Source: Flavihumibacter cheonanensis
GTDB lineage: Bacteria > Bacteroidota > Bacteroidia > Chitinophagales > Chitinophagaceae
Length of the DNA stretch: 64,000 bases
Direction of reading: 5' to 3'
Assembly: GCF_022352215.1 (NCBI RefSeq)
Contig: NZ_JAKRWF010000001.1
Coordinates: 1,302,001-1,366,000, forward strand
Within the stretch, counting starts at the first letter, position 1, and each line of letters starts with the position of its first letter. A program made the position numbers and the translations under genes. Positions 1 to 7,847 of the stretch are shown one piece after another. A model generated the notes under the pieces. It was not told the DNA's origin and did not search any database. It saw only the letters and a program-made list of their open reading frames with translations.

Positions 1-1680
1 TGTGCCACTTACCGGCAAGGAGGTAGGAATCACACCCGGTGCAATCTTAGCAGCCGTAATCGCACCATCCTGCACATTAGTAGTTGCTACAGCATTGGTG
101 GACAGTTTTGCATTTCCTACCGCACCATCGGCGATTTTGGCTGCTCCTACTGCACCATCCGCAATTTTAGTTGCACCTATTGCATTGTTGGCGATGGTTG
201 GGTTCGGATAGGTACCAGTTAAATCACCACCCGCAGTGCCGCTAACTGGTAAAGAGGAAGGAATTACACCAGGCGCCAGCTTAGCTGCAGTGATCGCACC
301 ATCCTGCACATTGGCAGTGGCGATAGAGTTGGTTGCCATTTTTGCATTGGTCACTGCACTTGCAGCAATTTTATTGGAGCTGACAGCATTGTCTGCCAGT
401 TTGGTATTGCTCACTGCACCATCAGCAAGCTTAGCTGCGCCAACCGCACCATCAGCAATTTTAGTTGCACTTACTGCATTGTTTGCAATGGTTGGATTTG
501 GATAGGTACCAGTTAAATCACCACCCGCTGTACCACTTACTGGAAGCGAGCTTGGAATAACACCAGGCGCCAGCTTGGCAGCTGTAATAGCACCATCCTG
601 TACATTAGTAGTTGCTACTGCATTAGAAGCGAGTTTGGTATTGCCCACTGCACCATCAGCAATTTTAGTTGCACTTACTGCATTGTTTGCAATGGTTGGG
701 TTCGGATAGGTACCAGTTAAATCACCACCCGCTGTACCACTTACTGGAAGCGAGCTTGGAATAACACCAGGCGCCAGCTTGGCTGCAGTGATCGCACCAT
801 CCTGCACATTAGTAGTGGCTACGGAGTTGCTTGCCAGTTTTGCATTGGTCACTGCATTCGCAGCAATTTTATTAGAACTAACAGCATTGTCTGCCAGTTT
901 ATTGGAGTTCACGGCCGCATCGGTAATCTTAGCAGTGCTAACTGAACCATCAGCCAGTTTGGTATTACCAACCGCACCATCTGCAATTTTAGCTGCACCC
1001 ACTGCATTGTTGGCGATGGTTGGGTTCGGATAGGTACCAGTCAAGTCTCCACCAGCTGTTCCACTTACAGGAAGTGAGCTGGGTATCACACCAGGCGCAA
1101 GCTTGGCAGCCGTAATTGCACCATCCTGCACATTGGAAGTAGCAACTGCATTGTTTGCCAGTTTTGCATTGGTTACTGCATTTGCAGCAATTTTATTTGT
1201 GTTGATCGCATTATTAGAAATGGTTGGATTGGGGTAAGTACCAGTAAGATCCCCTCCTGCTGTACCACTTACTGGCACTGAAGAAGGAATAACACCCGGA
1301 GCTATTTTGGCTGCCGTAATCGCACCATCCTGCACATTAGCAGTGGCTACCGCATTGTTTGCCAGTTTCGCATTCGTGATTGCATTGGCATCAATTTTAT
1401 TAGTGCTGACAGCATTGTCTGCCAATTTAGTTGTACTTATTGCACCATCCACAATCTTAGAAGTTCCAACTGCATTGTTAGCAATGGTTGGATTTGGATA
1501 GGTACCTGTAAGGTCACCACCAGCTGTTCCACTCACCGGAAGCGAGCTTGGAATAACACCCGGAGCCAGTTTAGCTGCTGTGATCGCACCATCTGCTACT
1601 TTATCCGTACTAATGCTACCAGTTGCAATTTTTGATCCGGATACAGCACCGTCTTTTATTGTTGGATTGGGAAAACTTCC
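1..1680 (-). repeat. Nested coding repeats: long modules containing decapeptide units
   Basis: The module landmark (ggtacc or its equivalent in the GTYPNP codons) occurs at 1675, 1501, 1237, 1033, 709, 505 and 211. The spacings are 58, 88, 68, 108, 68 and 98 codons in protein order. Every spacing equals 8 more than a multiple of 10, so modules differ by whole 10-residue (30-bp) units. Near-identical DNA between copies suggests recent recombination or slippage. Confidence 0.9.
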
Positions 1681-2124
1681 ATTCAGATCCCCTCCGGCCG
1701 CACCAACAGGATTGGCAGATTCTGCTCTGAATGCAAAAGGCACACTGGTCAACGGACTAGTACCCATTGCCATAAACTGGTTGCCTCCTTTAGGATCCAT
1801 TTCAACCTGGAGAAACTTGGCAGTACCGGTAGACCAGTTAATACCGTTTAAAGAACCTGAAACCGAGCTGGCGCCTTCACCACCAATTGCGGTAGAAAAA
1901 AGACCAAACTGGTTAGTGGTTACAGAACGGGTTTCCTGGTAAATAACTGCTCCGGTTGCATTAGCTTCCCGGATGGTTAAACGAAGATTAATGGTTTGAT
2001 TGGACAAGGCGGTACCGTACGTGTTTCTTGCGATACCCTGGTAATTGATCTGTTTTGGCACCTGTGCCATCAGGGAACTGCACAAAAACAGGCCTACCAT
2101 AAATGGCAAAACTTGTTTTATCAT
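1..2124 (-). CDS. Secreted decapeptide-repeat surface protein, partial (C-terminus beyond window)
   Basis: Opens at an ATG at 2124 and stays open to the window edge, giving 708 codons with no stop. Residues 1-20 look like a signal peptide ending SLMAQ. Residues 22-150 resemble the N-terminal module found at the head of many large Bacteroidota surface proteins (PKQINYQGIAR, FLQVEMDPKGG, SVPFAFRA). From about residue 150 it is built of modules starting AGGDLTGTYPNPTI and ending APGVIPSSLPVSGT. Between these are decapeptides such as DGAVGAAKIA and NAVSTNKIDA. Such arrays resemble fibre or beta-helix stalks; the missing C-terminus may hold an endosialidase-chaperone or sorting domain, which cannot be seen. 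It lies 26 bp downstream of the 182-residue T9SS protein, probably in one operon. Function as an adhesin or stalk is inference. Confidence 0.85.
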   Translation of the reverse strand, partial: MIKQVLPFMVGLFLCSSLMAQVPKQINYQGIARNTYGTALSNQTINLRLTIREANATGAVIYQETRSVTTNQFGLFSTAIGGEGASSVSGSLNGINWSTGTAKFLQVEMDPKGGNQFMAMGTSPLTSVPFAFRAESANPVGAAGGDLNGSFPNPTIKDGAVSGSKIATGSISTDKVADGAITAAKLAPGVIPSSLPVSGTAGGDLTGTYPNPTIANNAVGTSKIVDGAISTTKLADNAVSTNKIDANAITNAKLANNAVATANVQDGAITAAKIAPGVIPSSVPVSGTAGGDLTGTYPNPTISNNAINTNKIAANAVTNAKLANNAVATSNVQDGAITAAKLAPGVIPSSLPVSGTAGGDLTGTYPNPTIANNAVGAAKIADGAVGNTKLADGSVSTAKITDAAVNSNKLADNAVSSNKIAANAVTNAKLASNSVATTNVQDGAITAAKLAPGVIPSSLPVSGTAGGDLTGTYPNPTIANNAVSATKIADGAVGNTKLASNAVATTNVQDGAITAAKLAPGVIPSSLPVSGTAGGDLTGTYPNPTIANNAVSATKIADGAVGAAKLADGAVSNTKLADNAVSSNKIAASAVTNAKMATNSIATANVQDGAITAAKLAPGVIPSSLPVSGTAGGDLTGTYPNPTIANNAIGATKIADGAVGAAKIADGAVGNAKLSTNAVATTNVQDGAITAAKIAPGVIPTSLPVSGT

Positions 2125-2150
2125 GGAATTGGATTTTTCGGTTTAAGAGG

Positions 2151-2699
2151 TTAATTGATCTTGACTATTTTGTAGGAACCTTTTTTTATTTGAGGGCCGC
2201 TAACTGGCTCTAATTCGACATATAAAAAATAATTACCGGCTGCCAATCGTGTCATATTGATGGTTTGCGTATATCCATAGCCGTAGTATTGAAATCCGGC
2301 CTGGGTTAACCTGATTCCTTTTTCATCATACAGCATACAGCGAATATACCCAGCCTGTCTGCCAGATAACTGTACATGTAAAAGGGATTTTACGGGGTTG
2401 GGGAGAATCTTTACTTCTCCCGGAGCAAATGTTGGATCGGAAGCGAGGATGATCTGCCGACCTAAATCAGGCTGAAGTAGTCCCTGCGTTAAAATGAGCG
2501 CCTTGTTTTCTGACTGCCTGGTATCAACCCGAACCAATTCTCCCACACTCCATTCAATGACCAGTTTGTCATTGCTGAACTGACCACCACCTATATTCAC
2601 AATAGCAGTGGAAAGATCCTGGCTTTGGGCCAGTTGGGAAGTACAAAGCAGTAGTCCGCATGCCGCCACCAATGGTTTTAATTGTTTGGTGCAAAACAT
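2151..2699 (-). CDS. Secreted protein with C-terminal T9SS type A sorting domain
   Basis: 182 residues. Residues 1-26 form a signal peptide (hydrophobic core, SQLAQSQ cleavage region). The middle carries IEWSVGELV followed by LTQGLLQPD, a pattern common in short Bacteroidota exported proteins. The last 75 residues fit a Por-secretion (T9SS) tail: KILPNPVKSLLHVQL, then LAAGNYFLYVEL and the basic end YKIVKIN. It would cross the inner membrane by Sec and the outer membrane by T9SS. It lies 21 bp from the upstream 658-residue T9SS protein and 26 bp from the repeat protein downstream, so an operon is likely. No enzymatic motif seen; the specific role is unknown. Confidence 0.8.
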   Translation of the reverse strand: MFCTKQLKPLVAACGLLLCTSQLAQSQDLSTAIVNIGGGQFSNDKLVIEWSVGELVRVDTRQSENKALILTQGLLQPDLGRQIILASDPTFAPGEVKILPNPVKSLLHVQLSGRQAGYIRCMLYDEKGIRLTQAGFQYYGYGYTQTINMTRLAAGNYFLYVELEPVSGPQIKKGSYKIVKIN

Positions 2700-2720
2700 A
2701 GTTTGGATTTCTTGAGGTCC

Positions 2721-4697
2721 TTATTTTTTTCGACTCAGAATCAACTTCTGTGTCATTACCTGTTCGTCAGCAATTAGCTGGATCGGATATATACCATTGC
2801 TCCAGTTTCCAAAACCATCGAGCATGATCGTATTCAATCCAGCAACCAATTGAACAGGTTTCTGTTGCATTAACGCACCAACTGCATTAAAAATTTTAAT
2901 TGTACCCAATTGATTTTTAGAAACTACTACGGATAAGCTCGTAGAACTACGAACCGGATTAGGAAATAATTGAAACTGGGCAACTCGATCAGGCAGATTT
3001 AGTCTGATACTATTCGAGTAACGGATCGTTCCATCCTTACGCAGTATTTTAACCCTGTAAAACACCTGATTGGATATAACGGCGCGGATATCATCATCTA
3101 TTTTATAATTAGCATATCCAGTTAAATTACTGGCGAACAACGATTTAACTTCTGAATAAGATTTGCCATCAACAGACTGCTCTACTATCAACTGCTCAAC
3201 TTGTTCATTGGATGAAATATCCAGGTTCAGTTGCGCAATCTCTCCCGACATCTTTCCTGAAAGCTGTATTCGATTGACCGGAAGAATACCACAATTGGGG
3301 GTTTCCATGACCAATACTGTATCCTGAGAATAAATATTACATCCATTTAATAATTGCTGACGAACAATATAAGTACCTGGAGTATCAACAGTTATGCTAT
3401 AACCATTAGTGTCGCTAATGATGTTTCCATCGGGAGTGCTCCAGGTATAAATAGATGAAGGAAGGGGATTGATGACGGATAACGTGCTTACGGTTTCATC
3501 CCCACATATCATAGGAATATCTGCAAAAGCATCTGTTGCATCAAAATTGAAGAAATCAAAGGGGCCTACAAAGTCTTTTAATTCAGCGGTAAACGATGCA
3601 GAAGATCTGGTTTTCACAAGAATACGGCGGAATGGCATGTCGCACTGACTACCACCACCCAACAGATTGATAGGGTCCAAACCAAGTGTACCCATATTTA
3701 CAGAGAACTCCAGAAACTGGTTCGCATCATAAGTATCCTGCATACTATCATCCCGTCGGATTACCTTATAAGGGCCACCCCAGGTAGCCGTAGTGTTCTG
3801 GAGTCCGAGATAAAAATTTTTACCATTCTTGGGTCTTATGCCGGCGTATCCATAGGTAGCACCATTATTATCTCCATCAAAGCTTCCGTCCCAGTCAAAA
3901 TTTGGACTATTTATCAAAAGTGCATCTCTATGTACCCAAATTCTCGCAACAAGGTCCTGCAAGCCGCTTCCGCCAAATTCAGCCGAAAAAATCACATCAC
4001 CTGGAACAGTTACAGCTCCGGTTGTAGCATCAAATTGCCAGCTTGTGTGACCGGCATCCGGACCAAAGCCGGTGAATTTTTGAGTAGCCCGATCATAATA
4101 AATATCAGTCTGGTATAACTCAAAATCAAAATAACGACTTCCTGAAGTTGCGTCTATTGCTATGCCCCCAATAAAAAAAAGGGAATCAGCAACTGTATGA
4201 AAATTCGAACTGCCCGACCTTCTAACATGCACCATGATGTCCAGGATATCATTTTTCTGTGGAATATTTCCTTCAATAGCACCTGTCCAGTTACCCGGAC
4301 TTCCACCATTTTTATTGGAAGACGCGAAAACGGTAGAGTCGGATCCATGATAGTCCCGGATATATACAGCATCTATCAATCTGCGTCCATCCAAAATACT
4401 AAGGGCAGGATACCTCATCGTACGGAAAAAGGGAAGGCGCCGGAATGCAACATCTGTACTACATCTTTTTACATAATAGGCAGCACCGGTGGTATCAATC
4501 ATAAAACGTTGTGTACCAGTGGAGTTGGTAAACCAGTCGTGGCTCATTGAAGCTGGAAACTGGGTTGGCCCCAGAAAAGGAGCCCTAAGCTCTCCATCAA
4601 TCCCAAAAGCAGCTTTTAGATTGGCAGTTGTGATCTGGGAATGGACAGCTCCCGCACAAAAGAAAAACAGCAACAGAAAAAATTGTAGCTTTTTCAT
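2721..4697 (-). CDS. Large secreted protein with Ig/PKD-like region and T9SS sorting domain
   Basis: 658 residues from the ATG at 4697. A TTG nine codons upstream is possible, but the ATG immediately starts a good signal peptide (MKKLQFFLLLFFFCAGAVHSQ), so it is preferred. The central body is not recognised; it is rich in aromatic, Gly and Asp residues. Residues ~410-460 (YTWSTPDGNI, DTPGTYIVRQ) look like a PKD/Ig-type beta-sandwich with a Cys pair. The end is a T9SS type A domain (FQLFPNPVRSSTSLSVVV, then NGIYPIQLIADE and a basic tail). It is the first gene of the probable three-gene minus-strand operon. Cell-surface or secreted location is well supported; function unknown. Confidence 0.82.
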   Translation of the reverse strand: MKKLQFFLLLFFFCAGAVHSQITTANLKAAFGIDGELRAPFLGPTQFPASMSHDWFTNSTGTQRFMIDTTGAAYYVKRCSTDVAFRRLPFFRTMRYPALSILDGRRLIDAVYIRDYHGSDSTVFASSNKNGGSPGNWTGAIEGNIPQKNDILDIMVHVRRSGSSNFHTVADSLFFIGGIAIDATSGSRYFDFELYQTDIYYDRATQKFTGFGPDAGHTSWQFDATTGAVTVPGDVIFSAEFGGSGLQDLVARIWVHRDALLINSPNFDWDGSFDGDNNGATYGYAGIRPKNGKNFYLGLQNTTATWGGPYKVIRRDDSMQDTYDANQFLEFSVNMGTLGLDPINLLGGGSQCDMPFRRILVKTRSSASFTAELKDFVGPFDFFNFDATDAFADIPMICGDETVSTLSVINPLPSSIYTWSTPDGNIISDTNGYSITVDTPGTYIVRQQLLNGCNIYSQDTVLVMETPNCGILPVNRIQLSGKMSGEIAQLNLDISSNEQVEQLIVEQSVDGKSYSEVKSLFASNLTGYANYKIDDDIRAVISNQVFYRVKILRKDGTIRYSNSIRLNLPDRVAQFQLFPNPVRSSTSLSVVVSKNQLGTIKIFNAVGALMQQKPVQLVAGLNTIMLDGFGNWSNGIYPIQLIADEQVMTQKLILSRKK

Positions 4698-5012
4698 AGA
4701 AATAGGATTAGATAATAAATACAAATACGACGAAAAGCATTCGTCGGATTACTTCAATCTAAAAAAGCTACTATTTACAATTAGGGGTATTTTATGTCCC
4801 CTTCGCTGTCGGTTTTCTGGATAGGAATTAGGTACAATTGTTTTCATAAGTGGACTTTTTGGACAAAGGATCGGATATGTTACTAACGCCAAACTATAGA
4901 AAATATTCTAATTATTCTACCCAGTTACCATTAAATATTAGAAATTAGTATATTTTCATTTACTCTCTCGTAGATATCCGTAAAATAGGAAAGTACCTTT
5001 TCTTAAGAACAA
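4698..5012. other. AT-rich intergenic stretch without a recognised gene
   Basis: About 315 bp, AT-rich, between the T9SS operon and the terminator of the small lipoprotein gene. It must hold the promoter of the minus-strand T9SS operon, but I could not find a clear CAAAnnTA (minus-strand TAnnTTTG). Open frames here are short and lack start-site support. Confidence 0.5.
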
Positions 5013-5044
5013 TAAAAAAGGTCGATACCCTTAGGTAACGACCT
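5013..5044 (-). terminator. Intrinsic terminator of the small lipoprotein gene
   Basis: On the minus strand AGGTCGTTACC, a 4-nt loop and GGTATCGACCT form an 11-bp stem with a single mismatch, followed by a T-run (a-run at 5014-5019 on the plus strand). It lies 75 bp beyond the stop of the lipoprotein gene. Confidence 0.8.
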
Positions 5045-5050
5045 CTTATC

Positions 5051-5100
5051 CAATCGTTTAAAGAATGCCATCCTGAGAACAGGACGGCCTCTAACGATTG
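5051..5100 (-). other. Long imperfect hairpin in the 3' UTR of the lipoprotein gene
   Basis: Outer arms CAATCGTT (5051-5058) and AACGATTG (5093-5100) are perfectly complementary. Inner arms GCCATCCTG and CAGGACGGC pair around AGAA with one mismatch. It lies between the stop codon at 5119 and the terminator, so the transcript would end in two consecutive hairpins. A role in mRNA stability or as an sRNA-like 3' end is inference. Confidence 0.65.
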
Positions 5101-5118
5101 CTTGCCATATGAAAATTC

Positions 5119-5328
5119 TTATTTTTTCAGAGAATCAACGGCGGCTTTAGCGCTGTCAACAGCAGCAGCAGCAGTAGAGTCGATAGAAGCTTTTGCGCTA
5201 TCAACAGTAGCTTCAACAGCAGCAGCAGCAGAATCTACAGTAGCTTCAGCAGCTTCAGTTGTAGTTTCAGCAGCATTGTTACAAGCAGCGAAAGCGGCGA
5301 TAGCCAGTACGAACAGGACCTTTTTCAT
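5119..5328 (-). CDS. Small alanine-rich lipoprotein
   Basis: 69 residues. The first 15 residues are a lipoprotein signal (MKKVLFVLAIAAFAAC) with lipidation expected at Cys16. The mature part is almost entirely Ala, Val, Asp, Ser, Glu, Thr and Lys in repeating segments such as ATVDSA, KASIDS and KAAVDSLKK, with no proline and strong helical or coiled-coil character. The size, composition and C-terminal Lys-Lys recall Braun-type lipoproteins and the small Ala-rich lipoproteins of Bacteroidota, but no homology is claimed. It is a single-gene transcript with its own terminator. Likely a membrane-anchored helical rod in the periplasm; role unknown. Confidence 0.8.
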   Translation of the reverse strand: MKKVLFVLAIAAFAACNNAAETTTEAAEATVDSAAAAVEATVDSAKASIDSTAAAAVDSAKAAVDSLKK

Positions 5329-5463
5329 TTGTTCTTCGTTTTGTTTTGAATGAATGATTTGACATTTATACGGGATTTGAAAAAAGGTAACCTTTCATCT
5401 CAAAAAAAATCAAGATTTTTTTCAGGGTTACTATTTGTTATTTTGGGTATTAAATACTGAATA

Positions 5464-6033
5464 GTGACTTCGGATCCGATAGAAAAAGCCTTATTGGAAG
5501 GATTGGCCAGGAATGACAGAGCTTCAACCACTACCCTTTACAGGGAGCATTTTGGAATGATTCAGGCACTGATTCTCAATAATAACGGAACAGTGGATGA
5601 TGCCCGGGATGTGTTCCAGGAAGCAATGGTTGTATTGTATGAGAAAGTGAAATCTGGTGAATTTGAATTGAGCTGCCAGCTTAAAACATATATATATAGT
5701 ATATGTAGAAGGCTATGGCTAAAAAAGTTGACCCAAAAACAGCGATTTTTACCGGAATTGGAAGGATCAGATTCATGGATTGCAGTAGAAGACGATTTGG
5801 AACATTTTGAGCAGCAGGACCAGGCATTTCATTTGATGGAAAAAGCAATGAACAGCCTTGGGGAGCCCTGCAGAAGTTTATTGGATGCCTTTTACCTGCA
5901 AAAAAAATCCATGCTTGAAATTGCTTCGGTTTTTGGGTATACCAATGCCGATAATGCCAAGACCCAGAAGTATAAATGCCTTACCCGATTGAAAAAAATA
6001 TTCTTCGCCCAATATAAAAACCTGGAAGTATGA
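5464..6033 (+). CDS. ECF-type RNA polymerase sigma factor
   Basis: 189 residues. Region 2 spans about residues 22-95 (TLYREHFGMIQALI, DDARDVFQEAMVVLYEKV, TYIYSICRRLWLKK). Region 4 spans about 125-183 (NSLGEPCRSLLDAFYLQ, MLEIASVFGY, KCLTRLKK), matching the sigma-70 helix-turn-helix arrangement. Start is GTG at 5464; an in-frame stop lies just upstream, so no earlier start is possible. The stop overlaps the ATG of the next gene (ATGA at 6030-6033), implying translational coupling. By position its partner is the membrane protein downstream, which occupies the usual anti-sigma slot. Its target promoters are not visible. Confidence 0.92.
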   Translation: MTSDPIEKALLEGLARNDRASTTTLYREHFGMIQALILNNNGTVDDARDVFQEAMVVLYEKVKSGEFELSCQLKTYIYSICRRLWLKKLTQKQRFLPELEGSDSWIAVEDDLEHFEQQDQAFHLMEKAMNSLGEPCRSLLDAFYLQKKSMLEIASVFGYTNADNAKTQKYKCLTRLKKIFFAQYKNLEV

Positions 6034-7124
6034 GAGAAGACATGCAGTTACTGGAGGCCGTTGAGCGTTACCTGAATCAGCAAATGAGTCAGGAAGAAAA
6101 GCTGCATTTTGAACAATTGCGTGCTTCCAACCCGGAAGTGGATCATTTGGTTGTGGAGCATCAACTCTTTCTGCAGCAGATGGAGCATTTCGGCAACCGG
6201 AAACAGTTCCAGAGCACGCTGAACGAAATCCATAATGACCTGGTTACTACTGGTGAAATCAAAACGGTTCAACCTAAAGTAAAAGTCATTCAACTGGTTG
6301 ATAAGTATAAAAAAGTATTTGCCCTGGCCGCTTCTATTGCCGGTATTACTGCATTGGCAATTTCGGGACTGGTTACCTACTTCACGCCCAAAAGCAATCC
6401 TTCGGATATAGCTCAGCTTAAAAAGGAAATCAATACGGTTAAGATCAGCCAGAAACAAACCGAGAATGAAATCAACACGCTGAAACATGCACCCAATCGT
6501 CCGGCTACCCCCGGAAAATTTGGTGGTACCGGATTCCTGATTGACGGAAAAGGTTACCTGGTTACTTCTGCCCATGTGGTTTCGAAAGCAGACTCTGTAT
6601 ACATTGTGAATACAAAAGGAGAATACTTCAAAGCAAGAACTGTTCATGTGAATGATAATACCGATATCGCTATTCTGAAAATTGAAGATCCCCGTTTTGA
6701 GCCGGTTCGGCATCTGCCTTATGGTATCCGCAAAGCAAAAGCGGACCTGGGTGAACAGATCTTCACGCTTGGTTATCCCCGTACTGAAATTGTTTACAAC
6801 GAAGGATACCTGAGTGCCAAAACAGGTTACAATGGTGATACGGTAACTTACCAGATAGCTATTTCTGCCAACCCGGGTAACTCAGGTGGCCCAATTTTCA
6901 ACCAGCACGGTGAAGTTATAGGAGTACTTAGCGGCAAACAGGTTACTGCTGAGGGAGTAGTATTTAGCAGCCAGAGCAAAAACATTTTCAGGGCCCTGGA
7001 TTCACTTAAACAGGATAGCAGTACTACGATACGTATCCAGAGCAACTCTTCTGTAAAAGGTATTGATCGGGTAATGCAGATCAAGAAGATTGAAGAATGT
7101 ATCTACAATGTAATGAGTTATTGA
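6030..7124 (+). CDS. Membrane-anchored HtrA-like serine protease with anti-sigma-like cytosolic domain
   Basis: 364 residues. Residues 1-95 are helical, charged and cytosolic by the positive-inside rule (LLEAVERYLNQQMSQEE, resembling the start of Bacteroidota anti-sigma or zinc-finger-less regulators). One membrane helix spans about 96-118 (VFALAASIAGITALAISGLV), followed by a short coiled-coil-like stretch (125-152). Residues 163-345 form a trypsin-like fold with the complete triad His182 (TSAHVV), Asp212 (TDIAIL) and Ser285 (PGNSGGP). No PDZ domain follows, unlike DegP. It overlaps the sigma-factor gene by 4 bp and the convergent DUF1080 gene by 7 bp. A protease fused to a candidate anti-sigma domain is unusual; sigma binding is inference. 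Confidence 0.85.
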   Translation: MREDMQLLEAVERYLNQQMSQEEKLHFEQLRASNPEVDHLVVEHQLFLQQMEHFGNRKQFQSTLNEIHNDLVTTGEIKTVQPKVKVIQLVDKYKKVFALAASIAGITALAISGLVTYFTPKSNPSDIAQLKKEINTVKISQKQTENEINTLKHAPNRPATPGKFGGTGFLIDGKGYLVTSAHVVSKADSVYIVNTKGEYFKARTVHVNDNTDIAILKIEDPRFEPVRHLPYGIRKAKADLGEQIFTLGYPRTEIVYNEGYLSAKTGYNGDTVTYQIAISANPGNSGGPIFNQHGEVIGVLSGKQVTAEGVVFSSQSKNIFRALDSLKQDSSTTIRIQSNSSVKGIDRVMQIKKIEECIYNVMSY

Positions 7125-7846
7125 TCCGGAAGCGGTTTCAGCCTGATATTACGGTACTCTACCCACATTTGCGGTGCTACATGGAGTTGCAATCCCAATA
7201 AACCATTATCAGCTCTATTGACAGTGTCAGCATCCAGCAAATCGCTCATTTTTTTCCCATTGATAAAGTGCTCATAGCGGAACCCAACTACTTTGATCAC
7301 CATTTCATTCCAGTCATTGGTTTTTATCGTATTCCGGAGTTCCTCCTGTGAACCCAGAGTATCCAGTACAATTGGTCCGATGCCTGTTTTAAATTCAACA
7401 GACTCACCTCTTTTCGCCAAAAAGCCCCGGCCCCGCTCTTCATAGTTCTGTCCGGTATAAGTGTTGGCGCCATCAATATCCGCCTGGTATCCTTTTAGTG
7501 CATAACGCAAACCCGGTACTTCCTGGCTCCTGTATTGAACCCCACTATTCCCCTGCTCACTGATCCTGTATTCCAATGTCAACTCAAAGTTGGCGGGTAA
7601 TTTTCCTGTATAAACCAGAAAACTGTTGTATTCCAACGGATGTTCAGGGGTTACTTCTCCATAAATTGAGCTATCCCTGATTTTCCAGTAGCTGGTATCC
7701 CCTTCCCAATTGGTAAAACTGACTCCATCAAAGAGTAAATTCGGCTTTTCCACTTTTGCAGCAGGTGTAGCACATCCTGCCAAAGCAACCAGAACAATTA
7801 ATAACCCTGAAGCGGCACGTGATCCAATTTTATGGTACATCTGCAT
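7118..7846 (-). CDS. DUF1080 (3-keto-disaccharide hydrolase family) lipoprotein
   Basis: 242 residues with a lipoprotein signal ending VALAGC (Cys25). Residues ~37-238 match the DUF1080 concanavalin-like fold: LFDGVSFTNWEG near the start, YGEVTPE, FELTLEYRISEQGNSGVQYRS in pieces, and WNEMVIKVVG. Family members include 3-keto-glycoside hydrolases and sugar-binding proteins. Its start codon lies 1 bp from the stop of the PVC-type cytochrome gene, so it is the last gene of that minus-strand operon. Its 3' end overlaps the convergent protease gene by 7 bp. Start could also be the Met at residue 3. Periplasm- or surface-facing location; substrate unknown. Confidence 0.85.
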   Translation of the reverse strand: MQMYHKIGSRAASGLLIVLVALAGCATPAAKVEKPNLLFDGVSFTNWEGDTSYWKIRDSSIYGEVTPEHPLEYNSFLVYTGKLPANFELTLEYRISEQGNSGVQYRSQEVPGLRYALKGYQADIDGANTYTGQNYEERGRGFLAKRGESVEFKTGIGPIVLDTLGSQEELRNTIKTNDWNEMVIKVVGFRYEHFINGKKMSDLLDADTVNRADNGLLGLQLHVAPQMWVEYRNIRLKPLPDQ

Positions 7847-7847
7847 C

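Noticed and set aside
2-1942. A series of plus-strand open frames rich in Ala, Leu and Pro
   Set aside because: They are the antisense of the decapeptide-repeat gene; the minus strand reads 708 codons without a stop from a proper signal peptide, while the plus frames restart in every module.
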